A stretch of DNA of 64,000 nt from Clostridium algidicarnis DSM 15099 (GTDB lineage: Bacteria; Bacillota; Clostridia; Clostridiales; Clostridiaceae), in the NCBI RefSeq assembly GCF_002934235.1, contig NZ_PTIS01000001.1, positions 372,001 through 436,000 of the forward strand, read 5' to 3'. The stretch's first letter is position 1, and each line of letters starts with the position of its first letter. Positions 17,618 to 27,505 of this stretch are shown piece by piece. Below the pieces are notes generated by a model, which was not told the DNA's origin, did not search any database, and saw only the letters and a program-made list of their open reading frames with translations. Made by a program: the position numbers and the translations under genes.

Positions 17618-19354
17618 ATGTATCATTATAATATATATGAGGAATGGTTAAGTTCAAAGTTTATTGATGATAAAACTAAAAATGAGCTAATTTTAATTAA
17701 AAATAGTGAAACAGAAATAACCGATAGATTTTATAAAGATTTAGAATTTGGGACTGGCGGATTAAGAGGCTTAATGGGTGCTGGAACAAATAGAATGAAT
17801 TTATATACTGTAGGTAAGGCCACAGAGGGCTTAGCTCAGTATTTAAATAGTACGTATAAAGAGCCTTCCGTGGCTATAGCCTATGATTCACGCAATATGT
17901 CAAAAGAATTTTCTGAAAAAGCAGCACTGACACTTTGTGCTAATGGAATCAAATGTTATTTATTTGAAGACTTAAGACCAACTCCTATGCTTTCTTATGC
18001 ATTAAGGCAGTTACACTGTAATGCAGGTATAGTAATAACCGCGTCTCATAATCCAAAAGAATATAATGGGTACAAGGTATATGGTGAAGATGGGGGACAA
18101 ATTACTGATACTAAGGCTAAAGATATATTTAAATATATTAATAACGTTAAAGTATTTGAAGGAGTTAAAACCATAAGTAAAGCATTAGCAATAGAAAATA
18201 ATTTATTAAATATTATTGGGGAAGACATAGATTCTTCCTATATAGATAAAGTCAAAAAATTATCTATAAGAAAAGATATGATAAAGGAAAATGCAAAGAA
18301 TCTTAAAATAGTATATACACCTATACATGGATCAGGAAATATCCCAATGAGAAAGATGTTAAAAGAATTAGGATATACAGATGTACATGTGGTTAAAAAG
18401 CAAGAAAATCCAAATGGAAATTTTCCAACAGTAGAGTACCCAAACCCAGAAGACCCTAAATCTTTTGAGCTAGCTATAAAGATGGCTTATGAAATAAAGC
18501 CTGATATAATATTTGGAACAGATCCAGATTGTGATAGAATTGGAGTAGTTGTATTTGATAAAGAAGAATATAAATCATTAAGTGGAAATGAAATAGGCAT
18601 CCTTTTATCTAATTATATTATGGAATCTTTAAAAGAAAGTAGTTTAATGCCAAAGAACCCAATTATATTAAAAACTATTGTAACTACAGATTTAGTTAAA
18701 AGAATAGCAAAAGATTATAATGTGGAGGTTATGGATGTACTTACTGGATTTAAATATATTGGAGAAAAGATTACAGAATTTGAAGATAGTAAAGAAAAGG
18801 ATTTTATATTTGCATTTGAAGAAAGTTATGGATATTTAGCAGGAGATTTTGTGAGAGATAAAGATGCAATTATAACAGCTATGTTAATATCAGAAATGGC
18901 TCTATATTATAAAGAAAAAGGAAAGACCTTATTTGATGCATTACTTGAGATATATAAACAATATGGTTATTATAAGGAAAAACTTATATCTATTGAATTA
19001 CAAGGCAAAGAAGGACAAGAAAAAATTGAAAATTGCATAGATTATTTAAGGCATTCAATGAAACCTACTATAAATAATATCAGTATAGTAAAAAAGCTAG
19101 ACTACAAAACTGGAATTGAAAAAGATCTTATTAAAATAGAAGAAAAAACAATAGATCTACCTAGGTCGAATGTACTTAAATTTATATTAAAGGATGAATC
19201 ATGGTTTGTTGTTAGGCCTTCAGGTACTGAACCTAAGATTAAAATTTATATTTCTGCTTGGTCTTATGATATATTTGAGGCTGAAGAAAGAATTGTTAAA
19301 TTAGAAAATAGCATAATGGATATAGTAAATAATGCTATGGATGTAAAAGCTTAA
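17618..19354 (+). CDS. pgcA: Phosphoglucomutase / phosphomannomutase (PgcA type)
   Basis: The enzyme interconverts glucose 6-phosphate and glucose 1-phosphate, feeding nucleotide sugars to the polysaccharide locus downstream. At 578 residues it matches the long Firmicute PgcA type. Domain 1 has VITASHNPKEYNGYKVYG with the phosphoserine at about residue 144. The metal loop is GTDPDCDRIGV near residue 305, the sugar loop FEESYGY near 404, and the C-terminal phosphate site VVRPSGTEPKIKIYI near 531. ATG follows AGGAGG. Whether it belongs to the exopolysaccharide unit is inferred from proximity. Confidence 0.92.
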   Translation: MYHYNIYEEWLSSKFIDDKTKNELILIKNSETEITDRFYKDLEFGTGGLRGLMGAGTNRMNLYTVGKATEGLAQYLNSTYKEPSVAIAYDSRNMSKEFSEKAALTLCANGIKCYLFEDLRPTPMLSYALRQLHCNAGIVITASHNPKEYNGYKVYGEDGGQITDTKAKDIFKYINNVKVFEGVKTISKALAIENNLLNIIGEDIDSSYIDKVKKLSIRKDMIKENAKNLKIVYTPIHGSGNIPMRKMLKELGYTDVHVVKKQENPNGNFPTVEYPNPEDPKSFELAIKMAYEIKPDIIFGTDPDCDRIGVVVFDKEEYKSLSGNEIGILLSNYIMESLKESSLMPKNPIILKTIVTTDLVKRIAKDYNVEVMDVLTGFKYIGEKITEFEDSKEKDFIFAFEESYGYLAGDFVRDKDAIITAMLISEMALYYKEKGKTLFDALLEIYKQYGYYKEKLISIELQGKEGQEKIENCIDYLRHSMKPTINNISIVKKLDYKTGIEKDLIKIEEKTIDLPRSNVLKFILKDESWFVVRPSGTEPKIKIYISAWSYDIFEAEERIVKLENSIMDIVNNAMDVKA

Positions 19355-19407
19355 TTATCTTTAAAATTAAGATAATAATAAATTGTAAGTTAATAAGGAG
19401 GGTTTTT

Positions 19408-20481
19408 TTGGATATAGATTCTAAATTCAAACAAAAATTAGAAAAGCTAATCTTTATAGAGGTTAAAAAAGAAGCGGTAGAAGAACTTTTTAACACAAAA
19501 CTAATAAATAAGGAAAATATATTTATACCGGTAGAGTCTTCTTATATTACTAAAGAGATTCTAGAAACTTTAAAATTAGAGAGTATACCTTTAAATAAAA
19601 TAGTAAAATCTATATTTTTAATACTAGGGGCAGATAGTGAGTTTGAATATAACAATATATATAAAGCCTTGGTTATAAAAAATGAAGAAGCTATAAAATA
19701 TATAAAGGGTGAAATAGCATCCTATGTTAAAGAAAAGAATTATGAAGATGCATATTTGCTACTTAAGGGATTGATTTCAGTAGATGATGAAGACGAAAAC
19801 ATTGAAAAGGCTATATGGATACTAGAAACATTAAGAGGAGAAGAAAAGGAATTTATAAAAGAAGAATTAGAACTTATCGAATATTTAAAAACTATAAATA
19901 GTTATGATTTACCATACTTTTATGAAGCTTTAATATATAAAGATGAAGAAGAATATGAAAAGGCAATACTAGCTATTGAAGAATGTCTGAAAAGGGAAGG
20001 AGAGTTTAAGACGCAATCACTGAATCTTAGAGAGACTATACTTCAATCATTAAACTATGAAAATGGAAAATCTTTGATTTATGATGATCCCAAAAAGGCA
20101 TTAGAAAAGTTATTGCCTTTAGTAAAAAGTCATGAAGAAAATTCTATGCTTTTTTATCATATAGCGGTAGCTTATAGAATTATAGGTAATTACCAAAAGG
20201 CTATATATTATTTAAATGAAAGTAGATCTATAGATAGTGACATTTTAGAAGTAGTAAATGAATTAGGACTTAATTATGCATCTATGGGTGACTATAGTAA
20301 TGCTATTATATATTTCAAAAAAGGATTTGAGGTCTCTCAAAATGTTGAATTTTGTACAAACTTAGCAGTTTCTTATTTAAAAATAGGAGATAAAAAGAAT
20401 GCTGAAATATATATTTCAAAAGGTAAAGAAATAAGTCCAGAAGATGATATAATTACAGAGATAGAAAGAACTATTAAATAA
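19408..20481 (+). CDS. Tetratricopeptide repeat protein
   Basis: This is a 357-residue soluble protein with no signal peptide or membrane segment. The C-terminal half contains TPR-like helical pairs, for example YHIAVAYRIIGNYQKAIYYLNES, then ELGLNYASMGDYSNAIIYFKKG, then NLAVSYLKIGDKKNAEIYISKGKE. The N-terminal 140 residues are acidic and lysine-rich, without a recognised domain. TTG at 19408 with AAGGAGGG upstream is the start. It lies between pgcA and the capsule regulators. It may be a scaffold for that machinery, but this is only a positional guess. Confidence 0.7.
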   Translation: MDIDSKFKQKLEKLIFIEVKKEAVEELFNTKLINKENIFIPVESSYITKEILETLKLESIPLNKIVKSIFLILGADSEFEYNNIYKALVIKNEEAIKYIKGEIASYVKEKNYEDAYLLLKGLISVDDEDENIEKAIWILETLRGEEKEFIKEELELIEYLKTINSYDLPYFYEALIYKDEEEYEKAILAIEECLKREGEFKTQSLNLRETILQSLNYENGKSLIYDDPKKALEKLLPLVKSHEENSMLFYHIAVAYRIIGNYQKAIYYLNESRSIDSDILEVVNELGLNYASMGDYSNAIIYFKKGFEVSQNVEFCTNLAVSYLKIGDKKNAEIYISKGKEISPEDDIITEIERTIK

Positions 20482-20552
20482 TATTATTAAAAGAATTTTA
20501 TGAAGCTTTATTAATAGCCTTATAAAGTTATTTTAATATCCGGAGGAAAGCA

Positions 20553-21227
20553 ATGGAATTAAAAGAATATTTTTTTATAATTAAAAAAAGAATTAAAATT
20601 ATTATTGGAATTACTTTACTTGCAACAATACTAAGCGCTGTAATCAGCATATTTATTATTAAACCCACTTATAAATCAGATATCTCAGTTATAATAGGAA
20701 AAAGTGAAGTTAGTGAATCACAAAATCAAAATCAAAATTATAATGATGTAATAATGTATCAAAAGATGGTTAAGACCTATAGTGAATTTGCGAAATCAAG
20801 AACTGTATCAGAAGATGTAATTGAAAAATTAAAACTTGAGGTTACACCTTCGGAACTATTGTCTATTATTACAGTAGCACCAAAAGGCGATACTGAATTT
20901 TTAACAATTACTGTTAAAGCAAAAGATCCTGAAGAAGCAAGAAAGATAGCAAATCAAATAGCACTGTCTTTAAAAAGTGTAAGTAAGGAAGCTAAAAAAG
21001 CCGATAATGTTCAACTACTAGATGAGGCTTCACTTCCAAGCTCTAAGGATAGTCCTAAAATATTTTTAAATATTATAATAGCTCTTTTTTTAGGAGTTAT
21101 GGTATCAATAGGTTTAGTGTTTATTATAGAATATTTAGATAATACAGTTAAAACACAACAAGATATTGAGAAACTATTAGAAATACCAGTAATAGGTATA
21201 ATTCCCCTAACAGAAGAAGAAAGGTAG
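20553..21227 (+). CDS. Polysaccharide co-polymerase / tyrosine kinase activator (Wzz, CpsC type)
   Basis: CpsC-type proteins are membrane adaptors that activate the cytoplasmic BY-kinase CpsD and control polysaccharide chain length. The 224-residue product has a first membrane helix at about residues 15-36 (IIIGITLLATILSAVISIFII) and an extracellular domain. A second helix at about 168-195 is followed by a short cytoplasmic tail that probably docks the kinase. It begins with ATG after CGGAGG. cpsD starts 9 bases later. Confidence 0.88.
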   Translation: MELKEYFFIIKKRIKIIIGITLLATILSAVISIFIIKPTYKSDISVIIGKSEVSESQNQNQNYNDVIMYQKMVKTYSEFAKSRTVSEDVIEKLKLEVTPSELLSIITVAPKGDTEFLTITVKAKDPEEARKIANQIALSLKSVSKEAKKADNVQLLDEASLPSSKDSPKIFLNIIIALFLGVMVSIGLVFIIEYLDNTVKTQQDIEKLLEIPVIGIIPLTEEER

Positions 21228-21235
21228 GACTAGCA

Positions 21236-21919
21236 ATGATTAATGATATAATTACAGTTAAAAACCCTAAATCTAGGTCTGCTGAAGCATATAGGACGTT
21301 AAGAACAAATATACAGTTTTCATCTATAGATGGAGATAATTTAAAGACTATACTTGTAACGTCATCAGGACCAGGAGAAGGAAAAAGTACTGTAGCTATA
21401 AACTTAGCAATAACTATAGCTCAAAGTGGAAAAAAGGTTCTTTTATTGGATTGTGATTTTAGGAAACCATCTATACACAAAAAACTAGGTTTACCAAATA
21501 GAGAAGGACTAACCAATATATTAATAAAAGATAAAAATATAGAAGATTGCATCTTGTCTACATCAACTTCTAATTTATTCGTTTTAACTAGTGGAGCAAT
21601 ACCTCCAAATCCATCGGAATTATTAGGAACGAAAAAGATGGAAAACATTATTATAAACCTTAAGGAGTTTTTTGATATAATTATAATTGATTCTCCACCA
21701 GTTATAGCAGTAACAGATGCACAAATATTATCTACTATTGTAAATGGTGTGATACTGGTGGCAGCCTATGGAAAAGCTGAGAAGACAGCGTTAGTGAAAT
21801 CTAAAGAACTAATATATAAGGTTGGCGGAAAATTACTTGGAGTGGTTTTAAATAAAGTGCCTACAGATTCACAGGAATATTATTATGGTAATTACTACAA
21901 TGAATATGAAAGTAATTAG
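21236..21919 (+). CDS. Bacterial tyrosine kinase (BY-kinase), CpsD/YwqD family
   Basis: The kinase autophosphorylates on a C-terminal tyrosine cluster and regulates polysaccharide export. The 227-residue product has Walker A SGPGEGKST (about residue 43), Walker A' VLLLDCDFRKPS (about 69), and Walker B DIIIIDSPP (about 146). The C-terminus reads QEYYYGNYYNEYESN, six tyrosines close together, as expected for the autophosphorylation cluster. It is sandwiched between its activator and a PHP-type phosphatase. Confidence 0.93.
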   Translation: MINDIITVKNPKSRSAEAYRTLRTNIQFSSIDGDNLKTILVTSSGPGEGKSTVAINLAITIAQSGKKVLLLDCDFRKPSIHKKLGLPNREGLTNILIKDKNIEDCILSTSTSNLFVLTSGAIPPNPSELLGTKKMENIIINLKEFFDIIIIDSPPVIAVTDAQILSTIVNGVILVAAYGKAEKTALVKSKELIYKVGGKLLGVVLNKVPTDSQEYYYGNYYNEYESN

Positions 21920-21936
21920 CATGGGAAGGAAGTTAT

Positions 21937-22695
21937 ATGATAGACTTTCATAGCCACATTATACCTTCAGTAGATGATGGATCTAGCAGTTTTAAAATGT
22001 CATTAAATATGATCGAAAACTCAAAAAGACAGGGAGTAAAAGCAATTTGTGCAACTCCTCATTTTATTGTAGGGGAATACGAAATAGATAGAATAGAATA
22101 CGAAAAAAGCATTGAAAGCTTAAGGAAAGCTACTAGTGATATAAAAATAGTAAATGGATTAGAGTTGTACATAAATCCTGAATTGCCTTACTTATATGAA
22201 AAAGATAATATATGGGGTATAAACAATAAAGGCTATTTATTAATTGAATTACCTATGAGAGACTTTCCTATATACACAAAAGATGTATTTTATGAACTAA
22301 GGCTACTAGGGCTTAATCCTATCATTGCTCATCCTGAGAGAAACATAGCAATACTAAAGGACCCTAAGTTACTTATGGACTTAGTTCACCAAGGTACGCT
22401 AATACAAATGAATGCAGGAAGCCTCATGGGAAATTATGGTGATAGAATTAAAAAGTTTGCGGAGAGTTTAGTTGATAAAAACTTAGCCCATATCTTAGGT
22501 AGTGACGGACATAATGATGATAAAAGAAATACTAATATAAAAGAAGCTTTTGAAATTATTAAAAGTAGAAATTTAGACTTATACAAATGGATATTAAATA
22601 ATGAAGAAAAAGTATTAGATGGACAAGAGGTAGAAAAACTAGAAATAAATTTAAATAAAAGAAAAAAGATGTTTAGCTTTTTTAAAAAAAATTAA
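21937..22695 (+). CDS. Tyrosine-protein phosphatase, CpsB/YwqE family (PHP fold)
   Basis: This metal-dependent phosphatase removes phosphate from the BY-kinase tyrosine cluster. The 252-residue product begins MIDFHSHIIPSVDDGS, the PHP metal-binding HxH motif. It also has ATPHFI, GLELYI, PIIAHPERN and LGSDGHN, the further ligands of the trinuclear site. It ends with a basic tail (KRKKMFSFFKKN). It lies 17 bases after the kinase, in the same operon. A hairpin with T-tract follows. Confidence 0.93.
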   Translation: MIDFHSHIIPSVDDGSSSFKMSLNMIENSKRQGVKAICATPHFIVGEYEIDRIEYEKSIESLRKATSDIKIVNGLELYINPELPYLYEKDNIWGINNKGYLLIELPMRDFPIYTKDVFYELRLLGLNPIIAHPERNIAILKDPKLLMDLVHQGTLIQMNAGSLMGNYGDRIKKFAESLVDKNLAHILGSDGHNDDKRNTNIKEAFEIIKSRNLDLYKWILNNEEKVLDGQEVEKLEINLNKRKKMFSFFKKN

Positions 22696-22730
22696 AATAA
22701 TCATATGTATATTTACATTAAAATGTTTTT

Positions 22731-22782
22731 AAAATAGGTAGTCTTATAAAATTTATAAAAAATTTTGTAGGCTACCTGTTTT
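22731..22782 (+). terminator. Probable terminator after the CpsB-type gene
   Basis: AAAATAGGTAG at 22731-22741 pairs with CTACCTGTTTT at 22772-22782 (one G-U), with additional AAAATTT pairing inside. It ends in TTTT. Confidence 0.7.
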
Positions 22783-22858
22783 AAAATACATAATGGTATC
22801 AAATAACTATGAATCACACTGAAAAATGTATTTATATGGAATAAGGTATATTATTAGT

Positions 22859-22887
22859 TTGACTTAATATAGTTTAAAGTGTAAAAT
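22859..22887 (+). promoter_or_regulatory. Probable promoter of the polysaccharide synthesis genes
   Basis: TTGACT at 22859-22864 and TAAAAT at 22882-22887 are separated by 17 bases and lie about 34 bases before the sugar transferase start. With the terminator upstream, this suggests that the biosynthetic genes form a unit separate from the CpsCDB regulators. Confidence 0.6.
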
Positions 22888-22920
22888 TATTTAAGAAAAC
22901 AAGCTTGAATGAGGTGCAAT

Positions 22921-24309
22921 ATGAAAAATAAAAAAGTTGTTACAGAAACGTTTAAATTGGGAACCTATTTAATTGATTCAATATTGGTAATTTTGTCAAT
23001 ATATATAGCCTTTATTATAAAGTTTCAATTTGAACCACCTATGTACAATTTAGAGCCATTTATAGATATAATACCTTTCATAATAGTTGCGTATTTAATT
23101 TTTATGTATGTCTTTGGATTAAGTGACATATTGAAAAGAAGCATAGGAGAAACAATATATTCTATAACACTAACGGTAATTTCACTTTTTATTACTACAG
23201 CTTTTATAACATTTTTTGCAAGAGGATTTTCCTTTCCAAGAAGTGTTCTCGTAATAAGTCCTTTTATACAATTTGCTTTGCTAAGTATATGGAGAAGTAT
23301 AGTTTGGAAGCTAAGGAGAATACAACATGGTGTTAAGGATTCTCTTATAATTGGTGAAAAAAATATAGATTATGTTACAAAAAAGATACTTTTAAAACAA
23401 AATGAATTGTACAATATAAAGTATATATGTGGAAGTAAGTCAAAAAATATAGATGATTATTTAGACAACGTAGAGGTTGTATTTATATGCAATGATGTAG
23501 ATTATAATATAAAAAGTAGCATAGTAGATAAATGTCTGGATAATAGAAAAAGCATATATATAATACCGGATATATATGAGATAGCAATATTAAACTCTAA
23601 ATTAAATAGAGCAGATGATATTCCTATGTTTAAGGTGCAAAAATTAGGACTTAATTTCGAGCAGTTATTCTTTAAACGAGTATTAGATATTATAATTTCA
23701 ATTATAGGAATAGTTTTAACTAGCCCAATTATGATAATAGTATCTATAATTATAAAGTTAACAGATGGTGGAAACATATTTTATAAACAAGAAAGAGTAA
23801 CTATTGGGGAAAAGAGGTTTCAGGTTCTTAAATTTAGAACAATGGTTATGAATGCAGAAAAACTTACAGGACCAGTGCTCGCTGGTGAAGATGATCCTAG
23901 AATAACTAAGATAGGAAAAGTCATGCGTGCTACTAGAATAGATGAGTTACCTCAATTTTTCAATATATTAAAAGGTGATATGAGCGTTGTTGGTCCAAGA
24001 CCTGAAAGACCTTTTTTTGTAGAAAAGTTTAAAAGTGAAATTTCAGATTTCAAATATAGGACTCTTGTAAAGGCAGGGTTAACAGGTGTTGCCCAGGTTA
24101 TGGGAAAATACACAACAACACCAGAAGATAAAGTTAGATATGATATAATATATATCAAAAATTATTCCATTTTGTTAGATTTAAAGCTTATACTTCAAAC
24201 TATTAAAATAATGTTTATGAAGGAGAGCTCAGAAGGTGTAGCGTTAGATGAGCCTTTAATGGATATAATAGAGAAAAGAAATCCTAAAATAATTGTAGAT
24301 AAAGATTAA
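22921..24309 (+). CDS. Undecaprenyl-phosphate sugar phosphotransferase (exopolysaccharide priming enzyme)
   Basis: The enzyme transfers a sugar 1-phosphate from a UDP-sugar to undecaprenyl phosphate, the first step of repeat-unit synthesis. The product (462 residues) has about four N-terminal membrane helices, a CoA-binding-like middle region, a re-entrant helix near residue 260, and the C-terminal bacterial sugar transferase domain. That domain shows KFRTMVMNAE, RATRIDELPQFFNILKGDMSVVGPRPERPFFV and GLTGVAQVMGKY. ATG at 22921 follows GAGGTG. An in-frame ATG at 22909 overlaps that site. The sugar cannot be predicted. Confidence 0.93.
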   Translation: MKNKKVVTETFKLGTYLIDSILVILSIYIAFIIKFQFEPPMYNLEPFIDIIPFIIVAYLIFMYVFGLSDILKRSIGETIYSITLTVISLFITTAFITFFARGFSFPRSVLVISPFIQFALLSIWRSIVWKLRRIQHGVKDSLIIGEKNIDYVTKKILLKQNELYNIKYICGSKSKNIDDYLDNVEVVFICNDVDYNIKSSIVDKCLDNRKSIYIIPDIYEIAILNSKLNRADDIPMFKVQKLGLNFEQLFFKRVLDIIISIIGIVLTSPIMIIVSIIIKLTDGGNIFYKQERVTIGEKRFQVLKFRTMVMNAEKLTGPVLAGEDDPRITKIGKVMRATRIDELPQFFNILKGDMSVVGPRPERPFFVEKFKSEISDFKYRTLVKAGLTGVAQVMGKYTTTPEDKVRYDIIYIKNYSILLDLKLILQTIKIMFMKESSEGVALDEPLMDIIEKRNPKIIVDKD

Positions 24310-24338
24310 AAGATATTAGGCCTTGCTTAATATCTTTT
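24308..24338 (+). terminator. Hairpin with T-tract after the priming transferase
   Basis: AAAAGATATTA and its perfect complement (11 bp) flank an 8-base loop and end in TTTT. The stem is AT-rich, so it may only attenuate transcription into the glycosyltransferase genes. Confidence 0.6.
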
Positions 24339-24376
24339 ATAACATATTAAAATAAATAATTTAAGAGGTATTATGG

Positions 24377-25465
24377 ATGAAAAAGTTAGCATATGTGATT
24401 ACTCAATCAGAAATGGGCGGAGCTCAAAAAAATATACTTTTACTTTGTGAAGGCTTAAAATCTTCTTATGAGATAACTGTATATTCAGCTAGTGGAGGAG
24501 ATATGATAGATATCCTAAAGGAAATGGATATTAGGCATAAATCAATACCTAATATGGTAAGAGAAATAAGCCCATTAAATGACTACAAGGCTTATAAATA
24601 TCTAAAAGCAGAGTTTCTAAAAGAAAAATTTGATATAGTTCACAGCCATAGCTCTAAAGCAGGGGTTTTGGCAAGGGAAGCAGCTAAAAGGGCTAAGATT
24701 CATAACATAGTATACACAGCCCATGGATTTGTTTTTAATGAGCCTATGAGCAAGCTTAAACAAACTATATATAAAATAGCTGAAAAAAGAGAAGCAAGAT
24801 TTAGTGATAATATAATATGTGTAGATCCTAAAGATATAATAATAGCAAAAGATTTAGGTATAATACCTAAAAAAGAATTAGTTTACATTCCTAATGGTAT
24901 AAACTTTGAAAATGATAACAATAAAATGGCACTTAAAGAAAATGATACATTTAGATTTGGATTAGTAGCTAACTTTTATGAAACCAAGGGACATAGATAT
25001 TTAATAAAAGCATTTAAAGAAATATTAAAGACTTATCCTAAATGCGAACTTGTATTAATTGGTGAAGGAATATTAAAAGAAGAAATGGTTTCATTATCTG
25101 ATGGAGAAGATAGAATAAAATTTTTGGGATACAAAGAAAATGGCGGAGAACTTATAAAAGATTTTAATTGTTTTACGTTATCTTCGGTAAAAGAGGGGTT
25201 TCCTTTTGTGATTTTAGAAGCTATAAAGCAAAAAGTACCTATAATATCTACGGATGTAGGTGCGATTAGGGATATTTTAAAAAATGATAAGTATGGTCTA
25301 ATTATAGAAAAAGCTTCTATAAAAGAAATGCAAAAAGCTATGGAATATGTTATAAATAATTATGAAGAGGCTATAAATAAATCAGATATGGCCTATGAGT
25401 ATTGTAAAAATGTATATTCTTTAGAAAATATGATAAATCTTACAAAACACATATATGAAAATTAA
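24377..25465 (+). CDS. Glycosyltransferase family 4 protein
   Basis: The 362-residue product begins MKKLAYVITQSEMGGAQKNILLL, typical of GT4 (GT-B fold) enzymes. It has HSHSSKAGVLAREAAK and AHGFVFNEP in the N-terminal domain. The C-terminal nucleotide-sugar site is KEGFPFVILEAIKQKVPIISTDVGA, containing the E-x7-E motif. It probably adds a sugar to the undecaprenyl-linked repeat unit. Donor and acceptor are unknown. It lies in the polysaccharide gene run, 40 bases before the ligase-like gene. Confidence 0.9.
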   Translation: MKKLAYVITQSEMGGAQKNILLLCEGLKSSYEITVYSASGGDMIDILKEMDIRHKSIPNMVREISPLNDYKAYKYLKAEFLKEKFDIVHSHSSKAGVLAREAAKRAKIHNIVYTAHGFVFNEPMSKLKQTIYKIAEKREARFSDNIICVDPKDIIIAKDLGIIPKKELVYIPNGINFENDNNKMALKENDTFRFGLVANFYETKGHRYLIKAFKEILKTYPKCELVLIGEGILKEEMVSLSDGEDRIKFLGYKENGGELIKDFNCFTLSSVKEGFPFVILEAIKQKVPIISTDVGAIRDILKNDKYGLIIEKASIKEMQKAMEYVINNYEEAINKSDMAYEYCKNVYSLENMINLTKHIYEN

Positions 25466-25504
25466 ATTTTAAAGTTTAACAAGTTTAAGTTTGGAGGGAA
25501 ACCA

Positions 25505-26755
25505 ATGCAATTATCTAACAAAGTAAAAAAGACTTTATTATTTGTGCTGAATTGTTATTTAGCAGCTCTTTTGCTTGTCCCTAGAGATTTTAATATATAT
25601 AAAAATGTGGGACCCGCAGATTCAATATTATGTTTGTTATTTATATTTTATTTTATTGCAATATTAAGAAGTGGAAATATAAAAAAATATGTAGTACTTA
25701 ACTCAAAAAAGGTATTCAAAAATAAACTTATTAAAAGTATGCTATTATTATTTGTTTTTATGGTGGTTTCAACTATATATGCAAGTAATAAGTTAGTATC
25801 CATAGGAGAAGCATTTAGATTTTTTAGTTACATCCTGATAGGAATAATGATTTACTTAGAACTGAATAATAAGAGCTTTTTTAGAATGATTATTACTAAT
25901 TATTTTGTGATGACAGGAATCATATGTATATTCGGTATAATTCAATTTTTCACAGGAAAAGGAATATCTACTACAGTTATAATAATGGATAAAGTTAATA
26001 GGGTCCAATCAACACTTGGAAATCCTAATGCATTTGGCGCTTTTTTAGTTATAAGTTTCTTTCCATTGTTAAGCCTACTTATAAGTGAAAAAAGCAAGAA
26101 AATAAAGTGGTTTTATGGATTTAATTTATTGTTAATATCTATTAATATAGTGTTAAGCTTTTCTAGAAACTCTTGGTTAGCTTGGACTATTGGAATTGTA
26201 GTATTAGCACTACTTTATAGTTATAAATTTTTATACATATTAGCCTTAGGTGGAGCAGGAGCATTAGTGTTCCCGTCTATGAGAGGAAGACTTCTTCAAT
26301 TTACGGATGTATCACAAAATATGTCTAGGATAAATATATGGAGAGTAGCCTTAAAGATGATTAAAGAGCATCCATTTAAAGGCATTGGAAATGGTAACTT
26401 TTCAGCTCTTTATGATAATTATGTGGAAAAGTATCCTGAACTGTGGATGGAAGATATAAAAGGATATCCTAGCCATAATTCTTTTCTTAAGGTGTTTAGT
26501 GAACTTGGTGTATTTGCATTTATTATATTTATAGTAGTAATGGCTAGAATAATAAAGACAGTTAACTTTTTAAGGAAAAATTTAAAAGGTTACTACGGCG
26601 AATTTTATACAGGGTTTTTCATTTCTTTAATTGTGATGATTATATTAAACTTGTTTGATAATATATTCTTTGCTCCGCAAGTAGCAGTTCATTTTTGGAT
26701 TTTTGCATTTATTGCAGAGTATATTAGAGAAAATATAGTAATGTTTAATAACTAG
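25505..26755 (+). CDS. O-antigen ligase/polymerase-like membrane protein (Wzy/WaaL superfamily)
   Basis: The 416-residue product is a polytopic membrane protein with about 10-12 hydrophobic segments. The larger loop late in the protein contains NIWRVALKMIKEHPFKGIGNGNF and PSHNSFLKVFSELGV, the pattern of the Wzy_C (O-antigen ligase) domain. The SFSRNSWLAW motif near residue 218 is also typical. It probably polymerises or ligates lipid-linked repeat units outside the membrane. ATG follows GGAGGG. No Wzx flippase is visible in the locus. Confidence 0.88.
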   Translation: MQLSNKVKKTLLFVLNCYLAALLLVPRDFNIYKNVGPADSILCLLFIFYFIAILRSGNIKKYVVLNSKKVFKNKLIKSMLLLFVFMVVSTIYASNKLVSIGEAFRFFSYILIGIMIYLELNNKSFFRMIITNYFVMTGIICIFGIIQFFTGKGISTTVIIMDKVNRVQSTLGNPNAFGAFLVISFFPLLSLLISEKSKKIKWFYGFNLLLISINIVLSFSRNSWLAWTIGIVVLALLYSYKFLYILALGGAGALVFPSMRGRLLQFTDVSQNMSRINIWRVALKMIKEHPFKGIGNGNFSALYDNYVEKYPELWMEDIKGYPSHNSFLKVFSELGVFAFIIFIVVMARIIKTVNFLRKNLKGYYGEFYTGFFISLIVMIILNLFDNIFFAPQVAVHFWIFAFIAEYIRENIVMFNN

Positions 26756-26762
26756 AATTTAA

Positions 26763-27497
26763 ATGGATGTGAAGATTGTGATAGAAATTTTAGGATATCC
26801 AATTTATAGTGGATATAAAAAAGAAATATTAAATGATATAGAAGAAATTGTAAGCTCCGAGGGGTGTGTACATATTGTATCTGGAAATCCAGAGGTTTTA
26901 TATCAAGGTTTGTTCGAGAAGCCACTTTATGAAAATTTTACTTCCAAAAGAAGTCTAATAATACCAGATGGTGTTGGTGTTATATTTTCTGCAAAGGTTA
27001 AGGGCTTAAAAGTAAAAGAAAAAATCGCCGGTATTGAAGTTATGCAAGATATTATAAGTTATTGTAATAGAAAAAATAAGAGCATATATTTACTAGGATC
27101 AAAAGATTCCATAGTAAGAAAATGTAAAATAAATATAGAGGCAACTTATAAAGGTATTAATGTGGTAGGTTATAAGGATGGATATTTTGATTTAGATAAT
27201 TGCGATGATATAATAGAGGATATAAATAAATGTAATCCTGATGTTTTATTTGTTGCAATGGGGTGCCCGAGACAAGAACGATTTATAATAAAACATATGG
27301 ATAAACTTCATTGTAAGCTTTTTATGGGAGTTGGGGGAAGTTTTGATATATTAGCAGGGGAGCTAAAGAGGGCACCAAAATGGATGATAACTTTTGGAAT
27401 AGAGTGGCTTTATAGAATCTTAAAGGAGCCTTTTAGAATTAAAAGAATGAAATCTATACCTAAATTTATGATTAGAGCTATAATAGGCAAAGTGTAG
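26763..27497 (+). CDS. WecG/TagA/CpsF family glycosyltransferase
   Basis: This family (GT26) transfers N-acetylmannosamine or related sugars onto lipid-linked intermediates. The 244-residue product shows SGNPEVLY, IPDGVGVIFSAKV, KIAGIEVM, LLGSKDSIV, and the conserved MGCPRQERFI near residue 166, followed by GVGGSFDILAG. The ATG at 26763 has a poor Shine-Dalgarno. It lies 7 bases after the ligase-like gene, so translational coupling is likely. Confidence 0.92.
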   Translation: MDVKIVIEILGYPIYSGYKKEILNDIEEIVSSEGCVHIVSGNPEVLYQGLFEKPLYENFTSKRSLIIPDGVGVIFSAKVKGLKVKEKIAGIEVMQDIISYCNRKNKSIYLLGSKDSIVRKCKINIEATYKGINVVGYKDGYFDLDNCDDIIEDINKCNPDVLFVAMGCPRQERFIIKHMDKLHCKLFMGVGGSFDILAGELKRAPKWMITFGIEWLYRILKEPFRIKRMKSIPKFMIRAIIGKV

Positions 27498-27505
27498 GTG
27501 AAACC